From Marivita sp. GX14005 (lineage in GTDB: Bacteria; Pseudomonadota; Alphaproteobacteria; Rhodobacterales; Rhodobacteraceae): a DNA stretch of 64,000 nucleotides. Positions within the stretch are counted from its first letter, which is position 1, and every line of letters starts with the position of its first letter. Location of the stretch: positions 1 to 64,000 of the forward strand of contig NZ_JAMCCQ010000004.1 of assembly GCF_023370775.1 (NCBI RefSeq), given 5' to 3'. Positions 7,480 to 15,744 of the stretch are shown here, piece after piece. The position numbers and the translations under genes were made by a program. A model generated the notes under the pieces. The model made no database searches and was not told where the DNA came from. It saw only the letters and a program-made list of their open reading frames with translations.

Positions 7480-9820
7480 TCCGAAACGAAACATCGGCCC
7501 CGGCATCGCTGCAACTGCGATAGAGAGATTGGCGCGATACCCGAAAACCGCGCTGCTGTGCGGGCTGCTGCTGGCGATGTCCGCACTCACCGGGTTAGCG
7601 CGGCTTCAGGCCGATTTCAGCTATGCCGGCTATTTCCACAAGGACGATGCCTGGCTTCAGGAATTCGATGAATTCGAGCGGGTCTTCGGCAACGACGATT
7701 CCATCATCGTCGCGGTCGAGACACCCGGCGGGCTTTTCAACCCGGACTCCATCGCACTGCTGCATGAACTGACCGAGCGACTGTGGCAACTGCCCGATGT
7801 GATCCGCGTCGATACGCTGACCAATTACCAGCATGTCTTTGCCGAAGGCGACGAGATCATCGTCGCGCCGCTGATCGCGCCCGACGCGGCGCTGACGGCG
7901 GAGTATCTGCAGGACCGCAAGGATGTCGCCCTGTCGCATGAGACGCTGCCGGGCTATCTGGTTTCCCCGGACGGCACGATGACGATGCTGTTCGGCACGC
8001 TGCGGCCCGCCGGTGACGCGCCGCCCGATGCGGCCGAGGTCGCGAACGCCGCGCGAGCGCTCATTGCGAGCATCGATGCAAAAGGCCACGAGTTGCACCT
8101 TGTCGGCGCGCCGATGATCGTCGCCTCCTTCGCCGAGATAGCGGCAGCGGACAACGCCAGGATCATTCCGCTGCTTCTGCTCTGCGTCACCTTGTTGATG
8201 TATGCCGTGCTGCGCAGCGTGTGGTGCGTAGCATACGGCGTTGCAATCGTGGTGCTGTCGGCGGTGTCGGTGCTCGGGCTGGCCGGGTGGCTGGGCGTGC
8301 AGATGACTTCGATCACGACGGTATTGCCGCAAATCATGATCGGTGTCGCGGTCGCCGATTGCCTGCACATCCTGTCCACCTATCGGCTGGTGCAGCGCGA
8401 TATTCCCGAACGGCGCGAGGCCGCGCTCTATGCGCTGAAGAAGAACGCCTTGCCGACGCTCCTGACCACGCTGACGACTGCCATCGGGTTTCTGGGCTTC
8501 ACGCTGTCCGATATCAAGACGATTGCCGATCTGGGCCTTGCCGCCGCGGCCGGCGTGATTCTGGCCTGGGCGCTGTCCTACCTGCTGCTTGGTCCGGCGC
8601 TGTTGCTGCTGCCCTTCGGCGGGCCGCGCGCCGGCGAGCCGATGCGCCTTGCTCCCGGCGCGGCGCGGGCGATGGTCGCAGCCCTCGGACGGTATCGAAG
8701 GCCGGTTCTGGCCGGGTTCGCCGCCTTCGCGCTGCTTGGTGTCTATGCCGGGACGCGGGTTCAGGTCGATGCCGACCCGGTCGCCTATTTTTCCCAAGGA
8801 CACGAATTGCGCGACGGGGTGGAGGCCATCGACGCCGGTATCGGTTCGGCCCGCAATATCGAGATCATGATCGACGCCGGCTGCGCCGATTGTGCCAAGG
8901 CGCCCGATTTTCTGCGCCGCGTCGATACGTTCGAGCGCTGGATCGAAGGGCGCGAGGATGTGGTTCAGGTCATCTCAATCGTCGATCTGCTCAAGGCATC
9001 GCGCCGCGCGCTGCAAGGCGGGGCGCGGGAAGAATACCGTCTCGCCGACAGCCAGAGCGAGATCGCGCAGGAACTGCTGTTCTACACGATGGGTTTGCCG
9101 CAGGGGCTTTCGGTGAACAACCGCATCGCCACGGCAAACGACGCCGTGCGGCTGACCGTCATGTGGCGCGTCAGCAGCTCCTCCCGCGCACTGACCGAAA
9201 TCGCGGCGATAGAGACACGCGCCGCCGTGCTTGGCCTCGATGCCACGGTGACGGGCAAATACGCGCTCTATCAGCGGCAGGAAAGCTATGTCGTGGCATC
9301 GTTCCTGTCGTCGGTCGGGCTGGCCCTGCTCCTGATCTGCGCGGTTCTGGCGCTTGCTTTCGGCTCACTGCGGCTTGGCGCGCTGGCTCTGCTTCCGAAC
9401 CTGACACCGCTGCTCGTCGGCGGGCTTGGGCTGTGGGCTCTCGGGGCCAATCTCAATGTCGGCACGGTTCTCGTTGTCAGCATCACGCTCGGCATCGCGG
9501 TCGATGACACGGTGCATATCCTTGCCGAATACCGGCGCTTGCGCCGCAACGGGCAAGGCGCGGCCGCAGCCTTCGAAGGCGTGTTCTCGGAAACCGGGAT
9601 TGCCCTGGCTTCGACCACGCTGGTCCTGATGGCCGCCTTCGGCGTGTCGATCCTGGCGTCCTTCGCGCCCTATCAGGTGTTCGGTGTGCTGGCCGCAGCG
9701 GTGCTGCTGGTGGCGCTGATCGTCGACTGTGCGCTTCTGCCAGCGCTGCTGCTTCGCGGGGAGAGCGGGCGTCGCGCGCCGAAGCTTCGCCTGTTCGCTC
9801 GTTCGCCGGGCGCCCGGTAA
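7460..9820 (+). CDS. RND/MMPL-family exporter
   Basis: 786 residues with two repeated halves, each with one membrane helix, a large periplasmic loop and a cluster of five helices, as in MMPL/HpnN/Patched-like RND proteins. The proton-relay region appears as GVAVADCLHIL in the first half and GIAVDDTVHIL in the second. The ATG at 7460 is nine bases from AGAAAGG; an ATG at 7451 is too close to it. The start lies inside the ligase gene. Relatives move lipids such as hopanoids, mycolates or polyenes from the inner membrane. The adjacent LolA-like and beta-barrel genes support export of a hydrophobic product to the outer membrane. Confidence 0.88.
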   Translation: MRPSPLDPKRNIGPGIAATAIERLARYPKTALLCGLLLAMSALTGLARLQADFSYAGYFHKDDAWLQEFDEFERVFGNDDSIIVAVETPGGLFNPDSIALLHELTERLWQLPDVIRVDTLTNYQHVFAEGDEIIVAPLIAPDAALTAEYLQDRKDVALSHETLPGYLVSPDGTMTMLFGTLRPAGDAPPDAAEVANAARALIASIDAKGHELHLVGAPMIVASFAEIAAADNARIIPLLLLCVTLLMYAVLRSVWCVAYGVAIVVLSAVSVLGLAGWLGVQMTSITTVLPQIMIGVAVADCLHILSTYRLVQRDIPERREAALYALKKNALPTLLTTLTTAIGFLGFTLSDIKTIADLGLAAAAGVILAWALSYLLLGPALLLLPFGGPRAGEPMRLAPGAARAMVAALGRYRRPVLAGFAAFALLGVYAGTRVQVDADPVAYFSQGHELRDGVEAIDAGIGSARNIEIMIDAGCADCAKAPDFLRRVDTFERWIEGREDVVQVISIVDLLKASRRALQGGAREEYRLADSQSEIAQELLFYTMGLPQGLSVNNRIATANDAVRLTVMWRVSSSSRALTEIAAIETRAAVLGLDATVTGKYALYQRQESYVVASFLSSVGLALLLICAVLALAFGSLRLGALALLPNLTPLLVGGLGLWALGANLNVGTVLVVSITLGIAVDDTVHILAEYRRLRRNGQGAAAAFEGVFSETGIALASTTLVLMAAFGVSILASFAPYQVFGVLAAAVLLVALIVDCALLPALLLRGESGRRAPKLRLFARSPGAR

Positions 9821-9862
9821 CCCGTTTGCGCAACCACTCCCAATCAAGAAGAGGCTCTGAAA

Positions 9863-10618
9863 ATGCTCCAGGACTTGTCGAGACCCGACCCGGTGCAGAT
9901 CAACTGCGCTTCGACGCTGGAAATGCCGGCCTGTATTCCCGAAGTGGTCGATGGCGTGATGCGAAGCCGTAAATCGACCCGGGCTTTCCTGCCGCATCCG
10001 GTCAGTGCGGGCGCCGTGCGCGACATTCTCGAAATCGCCGCGCGCGCCCCGTCGGGCACGAATATCCAGCCGTGGAAAGCCTATTGGGTCGATCGGGCCG
10101 GGGTGGACAAGGTTTACGGCGCCATCGCGCAAAGTGGCATCAAGCCCGAGCGCGCGCGATGGACCGAATACCAGTATTACCCGGAGAATTTCGTCGATCC
10201 CTTCCTGTCGCGTCGCCGCGCGCTCGGTAAGGCGCTCTACAACCTGCTGGGCATCTCCAAGCGCGACATTCCGGCGATGCGGGCGCAGTTCATGCGCAAC
10301 TACAGGTTCTTCGATGCGCCGGTGGGGATCTTCGTGACCATCGATCGCGATCTTGCGGTCGGCTCCCGGCTCGATCTGGGAATGTTCATTCAGAACGTTC
10401 TGCTGGCGGCGCAAGCGCGCGGGATCGCATCCTGCCCGATTGCCGCCTTCGCACCGTTTCACACGCAGGTGCGCAGCGTTGTCGGGATCCCCGATCAGGA
10501 GATCCTCGTCTGCGGCATCGCGCTTGGCTACGCCGACCCGACGAAACCCGAAAACGCGCTGCAAACGCCGCGGGCGCGGCTGGAGGAGTGGATCACCCCT
10601 CCGCCGGCCACCGACTGA
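9863..10618 (+). CDS. Nitroreductase-family FMN-dependent oxidoreductase
   Basis: 251 residues. The FMN-binding signature near the N-terminus is RSRKSTRAF followed by APSGTNIQPW, typical of the nitroreductase family. A middle insertion (about 85-145) carries several aromatic and basic residues, as in larger members. These enzymes reduce or dehydrogenate many substrates, including nitro groups, enones and oxazolines, so the reaction is unknown. It lies 42 bases after the exporter gene in the same operon. With ribB as first gene, a link to flavin supply is attractive. It is not recognisably BluB, because the flavin-destroying context and cobalamin genes are missing. Confidence 0.85.
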   Translation: MLQDLSRPDPVQINCASTLEMPACIPEVVDGVMRSRKSTRAFLPHPVSAGAVRDILEIAARAPSGTNIQPWKAYWVDRAGVDKVYGAIAQSGIKPERARWTEYQYYPENFVDPFLSRRRALGKALYNLLGISKRDIPAMRAQFMRNYRFFDAPVGIFVTIDRDLAVGSRLDLGMFIQNVLLAAQARGIASCPIAAFAPFHTQVRSVVGIPDQEILVCGIALGYADPTKPENALQTPRARLEEWITPPPATD

Positions 10619-10656
10619 CCGTTTCCAACCTCTGCTCAACCGAAAAGGACATCATC

Positions 10657-11439
10657 ATGACCTATACCCCTTCCCGCCGCTTCATCCTTGCCGCCGGCAT
10701 TGCCGCGCTGGTAGCGCCCCGCATTGCGCTCGCCGGACCGGCGGACGCGATGCACAAGAGCCGCGAGCTGCGACGCGGGCTGACCAATTCGATGGCCGAT
10801 GTGACCATGACGATCACCGCGCAGGGCCGCGCCAGCGTGCGCAAGATGCGACAATACGTGCTGGAAACGCCCAATTCAGGCAACCAGACGATCAATGTGT
10901 TCTCCAGCCCGGCGGATGTGCAAGGCGTGTCGATACTCACCCATTCGGCGCTGAACGGAGATGACCGGCAATGGCTGTTCCTCCCGTCTGTCGGGCGGGT
11001 CAAACGCATTTCCTCGTCCAACCGCAGCGGCGCGTTTGTCGGGAGCGATTTCGCCTATGAGGACCTGTCCTCACTGGAACTGGAGAAATACGAGTTCACC
11101 GCCGCCGGAACCTCCGCTGTCGGTGGGGTGAACGCGATCGAGGTGACGTATACGCCGCGCTATTCCGGCACCGGCTATTCGGCCATCCGCTCCTATCTCG
11201 ATCCGTCGCATTACCAGCCGATCCAGAACCACTATTTCAACCGGCGCGGCGAACATATGAAGACGCTGCATCTGGGCGGATACAAATCCTATGGCGGCGG
11301 GGCGATCTGGCGGCCGCACCATCTTGTGATGACCGATCATGCCAAGGGCAGCACGACCGAAATCGTCTTTTCAGCCTTCCGGTCGAACGGAACGGCTGCG
11401 GCGAATTTCAGCGCCAACCGTTTCGAGCGGGTGAGCTGA
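10657..11439 (+). CDS. Outer-membrane lipoprotein-sorting (LolA-like) periplasmic protein
   Basis: 260 residues. The N-terminus has a twin-arginine-type signal (PSRRFILAAG, then a hydrophobic stretch, cut near ALA/GPA). The mature part matches the family found beside RND exporters, with the hallmark GSDFAYEDL and a long beta-rich region as in LolA/LolB folds. Start ATG 10657 has AAAAGGA seven bases upstream. Such proteins are thought to carry lipids or lipid-modified cargo across the periplasm. Its stop codon overlaps the start of the beta-barrel gene (TGATG), so the two are made together. A Tat rather than Sec signal suggests folding before export. Confidence 0.82.
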   Translation: MTYTPSRRFILAAGIAALVAPRIALAGPADAMHKSRELRRGLTNSMADVTMTITAQGRASVRKMRQYVLETPNSGNQTINVFSSPADVQGVSILTHSALNGDDRQWLFLPSVGRVKRISSSNRSGAFVGSDFAYEDLSSLELEKYEFTAAGTSAVGGVNAIEVTYTPRYSGTGYSAIRSYLDPSHYQPIQNHYFNRRGEHMKTLHLGGYKSYGGGAIWRPHHLVMTDHAKGSTTEIVFSAFRSNGTAAANFSANRFERVS

Positions 11440-12623
11440 TGCAACGGGCGGGCCTGCTGACCTGCGCGCTTGCGCTACATGGCGCGGCGGTGCTTCCGGC
11501 GGCGGCGCAATCCATCGATGTCGGCGGTTTCGTCGGCATCGAGGCGCTGCGTTTCGCCGATAGCGATCTGGAGCCGGACAGCATCGACAGTCTGACCGCG
11601 GAGTTACGCGCGCGCGGCGATCTGAGCGAGAGCCTGTCCTTCGATCTGCGCCTCTACGGGCGCGCGACACCAGGCGAGCCGGAGGGCAGCTATGTCGATC
11701 CGACGGTCGCCAAGCTCACCTGGCGCCGCGGCCCCTGGCAACTCGATGTCGGATACGATCTTGTATTCTGGGGCGTCGCCGAAGGGCGCAACGTGGTCAA
11801 TGTGCTCAACCAGCGCGACCAGATCCGCGATCTGTTCTTTGATCGAGGTCTCGGACAAAGCATGATTGCCGCGCGCTGGTTCGGGTCCTCCGTCACCATC
11901 GAAGCCTTTGTTCTGCCCCGCTTCGAAGAGCTCGATTTCGGGGCGGAGGGGCGGCCGTGGGGGCTTGGCCTGCCGGTGGACGGCGATGCCGCCACCTTTG
12001 AGTCCGCCAAGGGGGCCGATCACATCGATTACGCATTGCGGCTGTCGGGGGTCGCGGGTGATCTGGAATATGGCGTTTTTGCCTTCGACGGCACCCTGCG
12101 CGAGCCGCAATACCGGCTCGGCCCGCAGGGCCAAACGCTGGTCCCGCATTACCGGCTGGGCCGGCAGATCGGCGCGGAAGCGCAATACACCGCTGGCCCC
12201 GCGCTCTATAAATTCGAGGGCGTGCGGGTCTGGCCCGACAGCGATGACAGCTATTGGTCCACCATCTTCGGCGTAGAATACCTGCTGGGCGAAACCTTCG
12301 GCCAGCCTTGGGACACGTCGCTTTTCGCCGAATACTACCACGATTCGCGGCGGGACGATTCATCGGTCCTGTTCCAGAACGATCTGTTCCTCGGCACCCA
12401 GATCCGGCTGCCGGGAACGCGCGATACCGAGTTCGAGATCGGCGCAATCTTCGATCTTGAGCATGATGGCGTGATCGGATCGGTCAGTCTCAGCTCGCGG
12501 CTGACCCGCAATCTGCGCGCTTCGGCTGAATACATCTACGCTGACGCGTCCGATCCCGACGACGCGCTCTTCAATGCCCGCGACTTCGATCAGGCTTCGT
12601 TCGGGCTGGAATGGCACTTCTGA
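11439..12623 (+). CDS. Outer-membrane beta-barrel protein
   Basis: 394 residues with a Sec signal peptide (cut near AAA/QSIDVG). The mature chain has alternating hydrophobic and polar strands and many aromatic girdle residues, and it ends in an aromatic C-terminus (FGLEWHF), the BAM recognition signal of outer-membrane barrels. It resembles proteins that occur with LolA-like and MMPL genes in other proteobacteria. Translational coupling with the upstream LolA-like gene suggests that the two form the distal part of an envelope export route. The cargo is unknown. Confidence 0.8.
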   Translation: MQRAGLLTCALALHGAAVLPAAAQSIDVGGFVGIEALRFADSDLEPDSIDSLTAELRARGDLSESLSFDLRLYGRATPGEPEGSYVDPTVAKLTWRRGPWQLDVGYDLVFWGVAEGRNVVNVLNQRDQIRDLFFDRGLGQSMIAARWFGSSVTIEAFVLPRFEELDFGAEGRPWGLGLPVDGDAATFESAKGADHIDYALRLSGVAGDLEYGVFAFDGTLREPQYRLGPQGQTLVPHYRLGRQIGAEAQYTAGPALYKFEGVRVWPDSDDSYWSTIFGVEYLLGETFGQPWDTSLFAEYYHDSRRDDSSVLFQNDLFLGTQIRLPGTRDTEFEIGAIFDLEHDGVIGSVSLSSRLTRNLRASAEYIYADASDPDDALFNARDFDQASFGLEWHF

Positions 12624-12660
12624 AACTTGGCGGACTTCACCAACTGGAAAGGACAGGCAC

Positions 12661-14199
12661 ATGGCGCAACTGCAAACCCCAAAGCGGCCGGCCCCATACC
12701 GGCCCAAAGACCCGCCGCGCGAACGACGCGTCGCGATCTTCGATCTCTACGGCACTCTGATCGAGCTTGAGACCCGCTCGCTCCTGCGCGCACTGTCGCG
12801 CTACCTGAACCTGCGCATCTCGCCCGACATGCTGCGGCAATCTCTGACGCTCAGCTATCCCGACGAGAACGCCGCCATCGCGGGCTTTCTCGAACTTCTG
12901 CTGGGCCGACCGGCAACGCAGGAACAGCTGACCCATACGCGGGAGATGCTTGATGCGCATCTGGCAAAAGCCCGGCTTTATCCCGGCGTGCGTCCGCTTC
13001 TGGCGTTCCTGCGCCGGCGCGGTATGAAGCTGGCGGTGCTGTCGAATGTCGCACAGATCTTCCGCAGGCCGTTCGCCGATCTGGGGCTGGAGCAGTATTT
13101 CGACGTTGTTCACTTCTCCAGCGATACCGGCCACCGCAAGCCGGAACGCGCGGCATATCTCGGCGTTTGCACGGCGCTCGATGTTGCGCCCGGCGATTGC
13201 CTTTTCTTCGGCGATGATGCGCGCAACGATTATGACGGTCCGTTGTCGCTGGCGATGCGCCCGGTCCACATCGGCTCCGCCCCGCGCGCCGAAACGGTTG
13301 GAGCGCTTAGCGATCTGCTTTGGGTTTCGCAGACCGGGCAGACGCTGCTGCGACCCGGCCAGAAGATAAAGACGCCGCTGGGGCGGTTCACCATTTCCCG
13401 GATCGAGCCGCTGGCGGAAGATGATCTGGGGCTCTACAACATCGTCTCGCGGGTGCATGGCGTCGATGCAGGCGGCAACGCGCAGATGTGGTATGCCAAG
13501 CGGTTTCTTGACGGAGCCAGCATCCATGCTGAACTCACGGCGCATGAGTTGATGGCGCTGATCGGAATCACCGTGCCGCGCGCCTTCATCACCGACACCG
13601 AAGAACCGCTGCTCTTCACCTCGCCCGCGGAGGGCGCGCCGTGGAAGGAGGGCGATTACGATCTCTCCATCGCTGAGGAAGTCGGCGCGCAGGCGGCGGC
13701 GGCCTATATCGTCAGCAATGCCGACTGGCGCCCTCGCAACACCTTGCTTTGCTCCGAAACGGGCGTTCTGACCTGCATCGACCTTGAACATTGCCTGTTC
13801 GACCGGGTGCTGACGCTGGCCGGAACGGGGCTCGATGTGACCGACCCGGTCGCGATCGACGCTTTGGGGGTTCAAACCCCGTTTTTCACCCGCACGCGCG
13901 TTCTGTCCACCGGGGCGGTGCGTCGCGCGCGGCGCAGCTTTACCCGCAACGAAGATCGCGCAAGCCCGGAAATCCAGACCTTCATCAAGGGATGGGAGCG
14001 CACTTTCTCGCTGGCGGCACGGAACAAGCAAGCCATCGCCGACATCCTGCGCAAGCGCATGGATGCCGGGCATCTGATCATCGGCACCAAGGCGCATCGC
14101 CGCGCTTTTGCCGCCGTCGATCTTCACGATCTGCTCGAACGCATCGATCTGGGACGATCGGTCGTCTACAGCGACACCCATTGGAGCATTGCGACATGA
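12661..14199 (+). CDS. HAD-family phosphatase fused to a kinase-like domain
   Basis: 512 residues. The first ~235 form a haloacid dehalogenase-type domain with FDLYGTL (D28 is the nucleophile; the usual second Asp is Tyr, as in haloacid-dehalogenase-type members), a Ser/Asn motif (LSNVA), K at GHRKPE and a distal FFGDD. The C-terminal ~275 residues look like a PI3/4-kinase or HipA-like kinase fold: K280 in WYAKRF, a catalytic loop with D355 and N360 (NADWRPRN) and a metal-binding D374 in CIDLEH. This kinase assignment is my reading of motifs only. The gene has a good ribosome site and its stop overlaps the start of the alpha-oxoamine synthase gene, so it probably acts on that product or its precursor. 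Confidence 0.65.
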   Translation: MAQLQTPKRPAPYRPKDPPRERRVAIFDLYGTLIELETRSLLRALSRYLNLRISPDMLRQSLTLSYPDENAAIAGFLELLLGRPATQEQLTHTREMLDAHLAKARLYPGVRPLLAFLRRRGMKLAVLSNVAQIFRRPFADLGLEQYFDVVHFSSDTGHRKPERAAYLGVCTALDVAPGDCLFFGDDARNDYDGPLSLAMRPVHIGSAPRAETVGALSDLLWVSQTGQTLLRPGQKIKTPLGRFTISRIEPLAEDDLGLYNIVSRVHGVDAGGNAQMWYAKRFLDGASIHAELTAHELMALIGITVPRAFITDTEEPLLFTSPAEGAPWKEGDYDLSIAEEVGAQAAAAYIVSNADWRPRNTLLCSETGVLTCIDLEHCLFDRVLTLAGTGLDVTDPVAIDALGVQTPFFTRTRVLSTGAVRRARRSFTRNEDRASPEIQTFIKGWERTFSLAARNKQAIADILRKRMDAGHLIIGTKAHRRAFAAVDLHDLLERIDLGRSVVYSDTHWSIAT

Positions 14200-15575
14200 C
14201 CCCTTCATTCTACGACTTTCCCGACACGTTTCCCGACCGCCAGCTCCTGACGGCCGATGGCGTTCTGACCAAAGGTCAGATGCGGTATTTCAACCCCAAG
14301 TCGGATCACATCCTGAACCGCTTCGACGGGCTGGAGGGCTATCTGCGCCGCCGCCTCGAAGCGGGGGTGTTCAGCCACCGGATGCAAGTTGTCGGCGATC
14401 CCGGCACAAGGGCGACGGTCCGCGATCTGGCCGGGCGAGAATTCACAGGCATCAACCTCTCGACGGTTGATTACATGGGGCTATCCGATCACCCGAAGAT
14501 CAAGAATGCCGCGCGCCGCACGCTCGACACAAGCCGGCTCCATAGCGTCAATACTGGCCCGCTTCTGGGAAATTCGCCCGAATCCGGCGCGCTCGAGACA
14601 TGGATGGCACGGCATATGGGGCATGAGTTCGGGATGCTCTTTCCGACCGGATGGGCTGCCTCCTTCAGCGGTGTGGCCGCCCTCGCGCGGCCCGGCGACC
14701 ATGTGCTGATCGACGAATACGCGCATCAGAGCCTCAAGCAGGGCGCCAATGCCGCCTGCGACAGCGTCATCAAGTTTCGCCATCTCGACAATTCGGAGGT
14801 CGCAAACCGCCTGGTCGCACTGCGCAAGGCTGATCCCGATGCGGGCGTCCTTGTCGTTACCGAAGGGCTCTACTCAATGGATGGCGATGCGCCGGATATC
14901 CGCGAATTGCTGCAGATTTGCAAGGATCACCGCGCCGCGCTGCTGGTCGATATCTGCCACGATCTCGGCTGCACCGGTCCCCGCGGAACGGGCACGCTGG
15001 GACTGCAAGGCATTCTTGGCGATCCCGACCTGATCGTCGTCGGGGCGTTTTCGAAGGCCTTTGCGACCAATGGCGGTTTCCTGACCACGTCCAATCTGGG
15101 TGTGATCTTCGCGGCCTATTGCTTTGCCGGGCCGTATACCTATTCAACCTCACTCTCGCCGATGCAGATCTCGATCGCGCAAACGGGGCTCGAGATCGCC
15201 GCCGGCCCCGAGGGCGCTGCCCGCCGGGCCAAGCTGGAGGCGAACATCGCGGCCACGCGCGGACGGGCGGCGGAGCATGGCATCCTCGCCTATGGGGCGC
15301 CGTCGCCCATCGTGTCGCTGCATGTCGGATCGGAAAAGATCGCCCGTTTGGCCTGCGCCAGGGCATTCCGCAACGGGCTGGTGACGACGATCCTCGAATA
15401 TCCCGTCGTCTCGCGCGGCAAGGCGCGTTTTCGCCTGTCAATGAGCCCTGAACATGACGAAGCCGTGCTGATCGCCGCGGTCGATATCATTGCCGAGTCG
15501 ATCGACTGGGCGCGCGCCTATCAGGCCGAGATCGATGCAGGCGCCGATGCGTTATCGCTGGAACCTGCGGAGTAG
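14196..15575 (+). CDS. Alpha-oxoamine synthase-like PLP enzyme (AONS/SPT/CqsA class)
   Basis: 459 residues of fold-type I. The PLP lysine is K287 in GAFSKAF, and D252 and H255 in DICHDLG occupy the usual DExHxxG site. The Glu after the Asp is Ile here, which departs from KBL, AONS, SPT and ALAS. Family members condense an amino acid with an acyl-CoA and lose CO2 (or retain it) to give alpha-aminoketones, as in biotin, sphingolipid, haem or CAI-1 autoinducer synthesis. There is no other biotin gene, so a dedicated lipid or signal-like product is likelier. It is the last gene of the ribB operon, coupled to the HAD-kinase gene by ATGA. Confidence 0.82.
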   Translation: MTPSFYDFPDTFPDRQLLTADGVLTKGQMRYFNPKSDHILNRFDGLEGYLRRRLEAGVFSHRMQVVGDPGTRATVRDLAGREFTGINLSTVDYMGLSDHPKIKNAARRTLDTSRLHSVNTGPLLGNSPESGALETWMARHMGHEFGMLFPTGWAASFSGVAALARPGDHVLIDEYAHQSLKQGANAACDSVIKFRHLDNSEVANRLVALRKADPDAGVLVVTEGLYSMDGDAPDIRELLQICKDHRAALLVDICHDLGCTGPRGTGTLGLQGILGDPDLIVVGAFSKAFATNGGFLTTSNLGVIFAAYCFAGPYTYSTSLSPMQISIAQTGLEIAAGPEGAARRAKLEANIAATRGRAAEHGILAYGAPSPIVSLHVGSEKIARLACARAFRNGLVTTILEYPVVSRGKARFRLSMSPEHDEAVLIAAVDIIAESIDWARAYQAEIDAGADALSLEPAE

Positions 15576-15744
15576 TACAGGCGGGCGGCGCCACGGCGGC
15601 GTCGCTATCGCACCCGACTTTCGCGCCGGGTAACCTTCGACCCTCGGTTGGGGCGACCCTGATCGTTCTGTCATAGGCAACACAGACGTTGCGTTTATCG
15701 CAGATCGTAATCGGGTAAAGGAAACCGGTGGACACCGGACGAGG
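15576..15744. other. Spacer after the quorum-sensing-linked operon
   Basis: No gene is visible. Short GC-rich inverted repeats (for example CCCG...CGGG near 15618-15630) occur, but none has a T-run on either strand. The two flanking genes converge. Confidence 0.4.

Noticed and set aside
7595-8803. 402-codon open frame on the minus strand
   Set aside because: It lies wholly antisense to the RND exporter, with low-complexity His/Arg/Gln-rich translation typical of shadow frames.
9863-10618. BluB (flavin destructase) identity for the nitroreductase-like protein
   Set aside because: Only general nitroreductase motifs are visible, and no cobalamin genes are nearby.
14196-15575. Naming the alpha-oxoamine synthase as bioF, kbl or cqsA
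   Set aside because: The motif DICHDLG departs from each of these, and no partner genes support any of the names.
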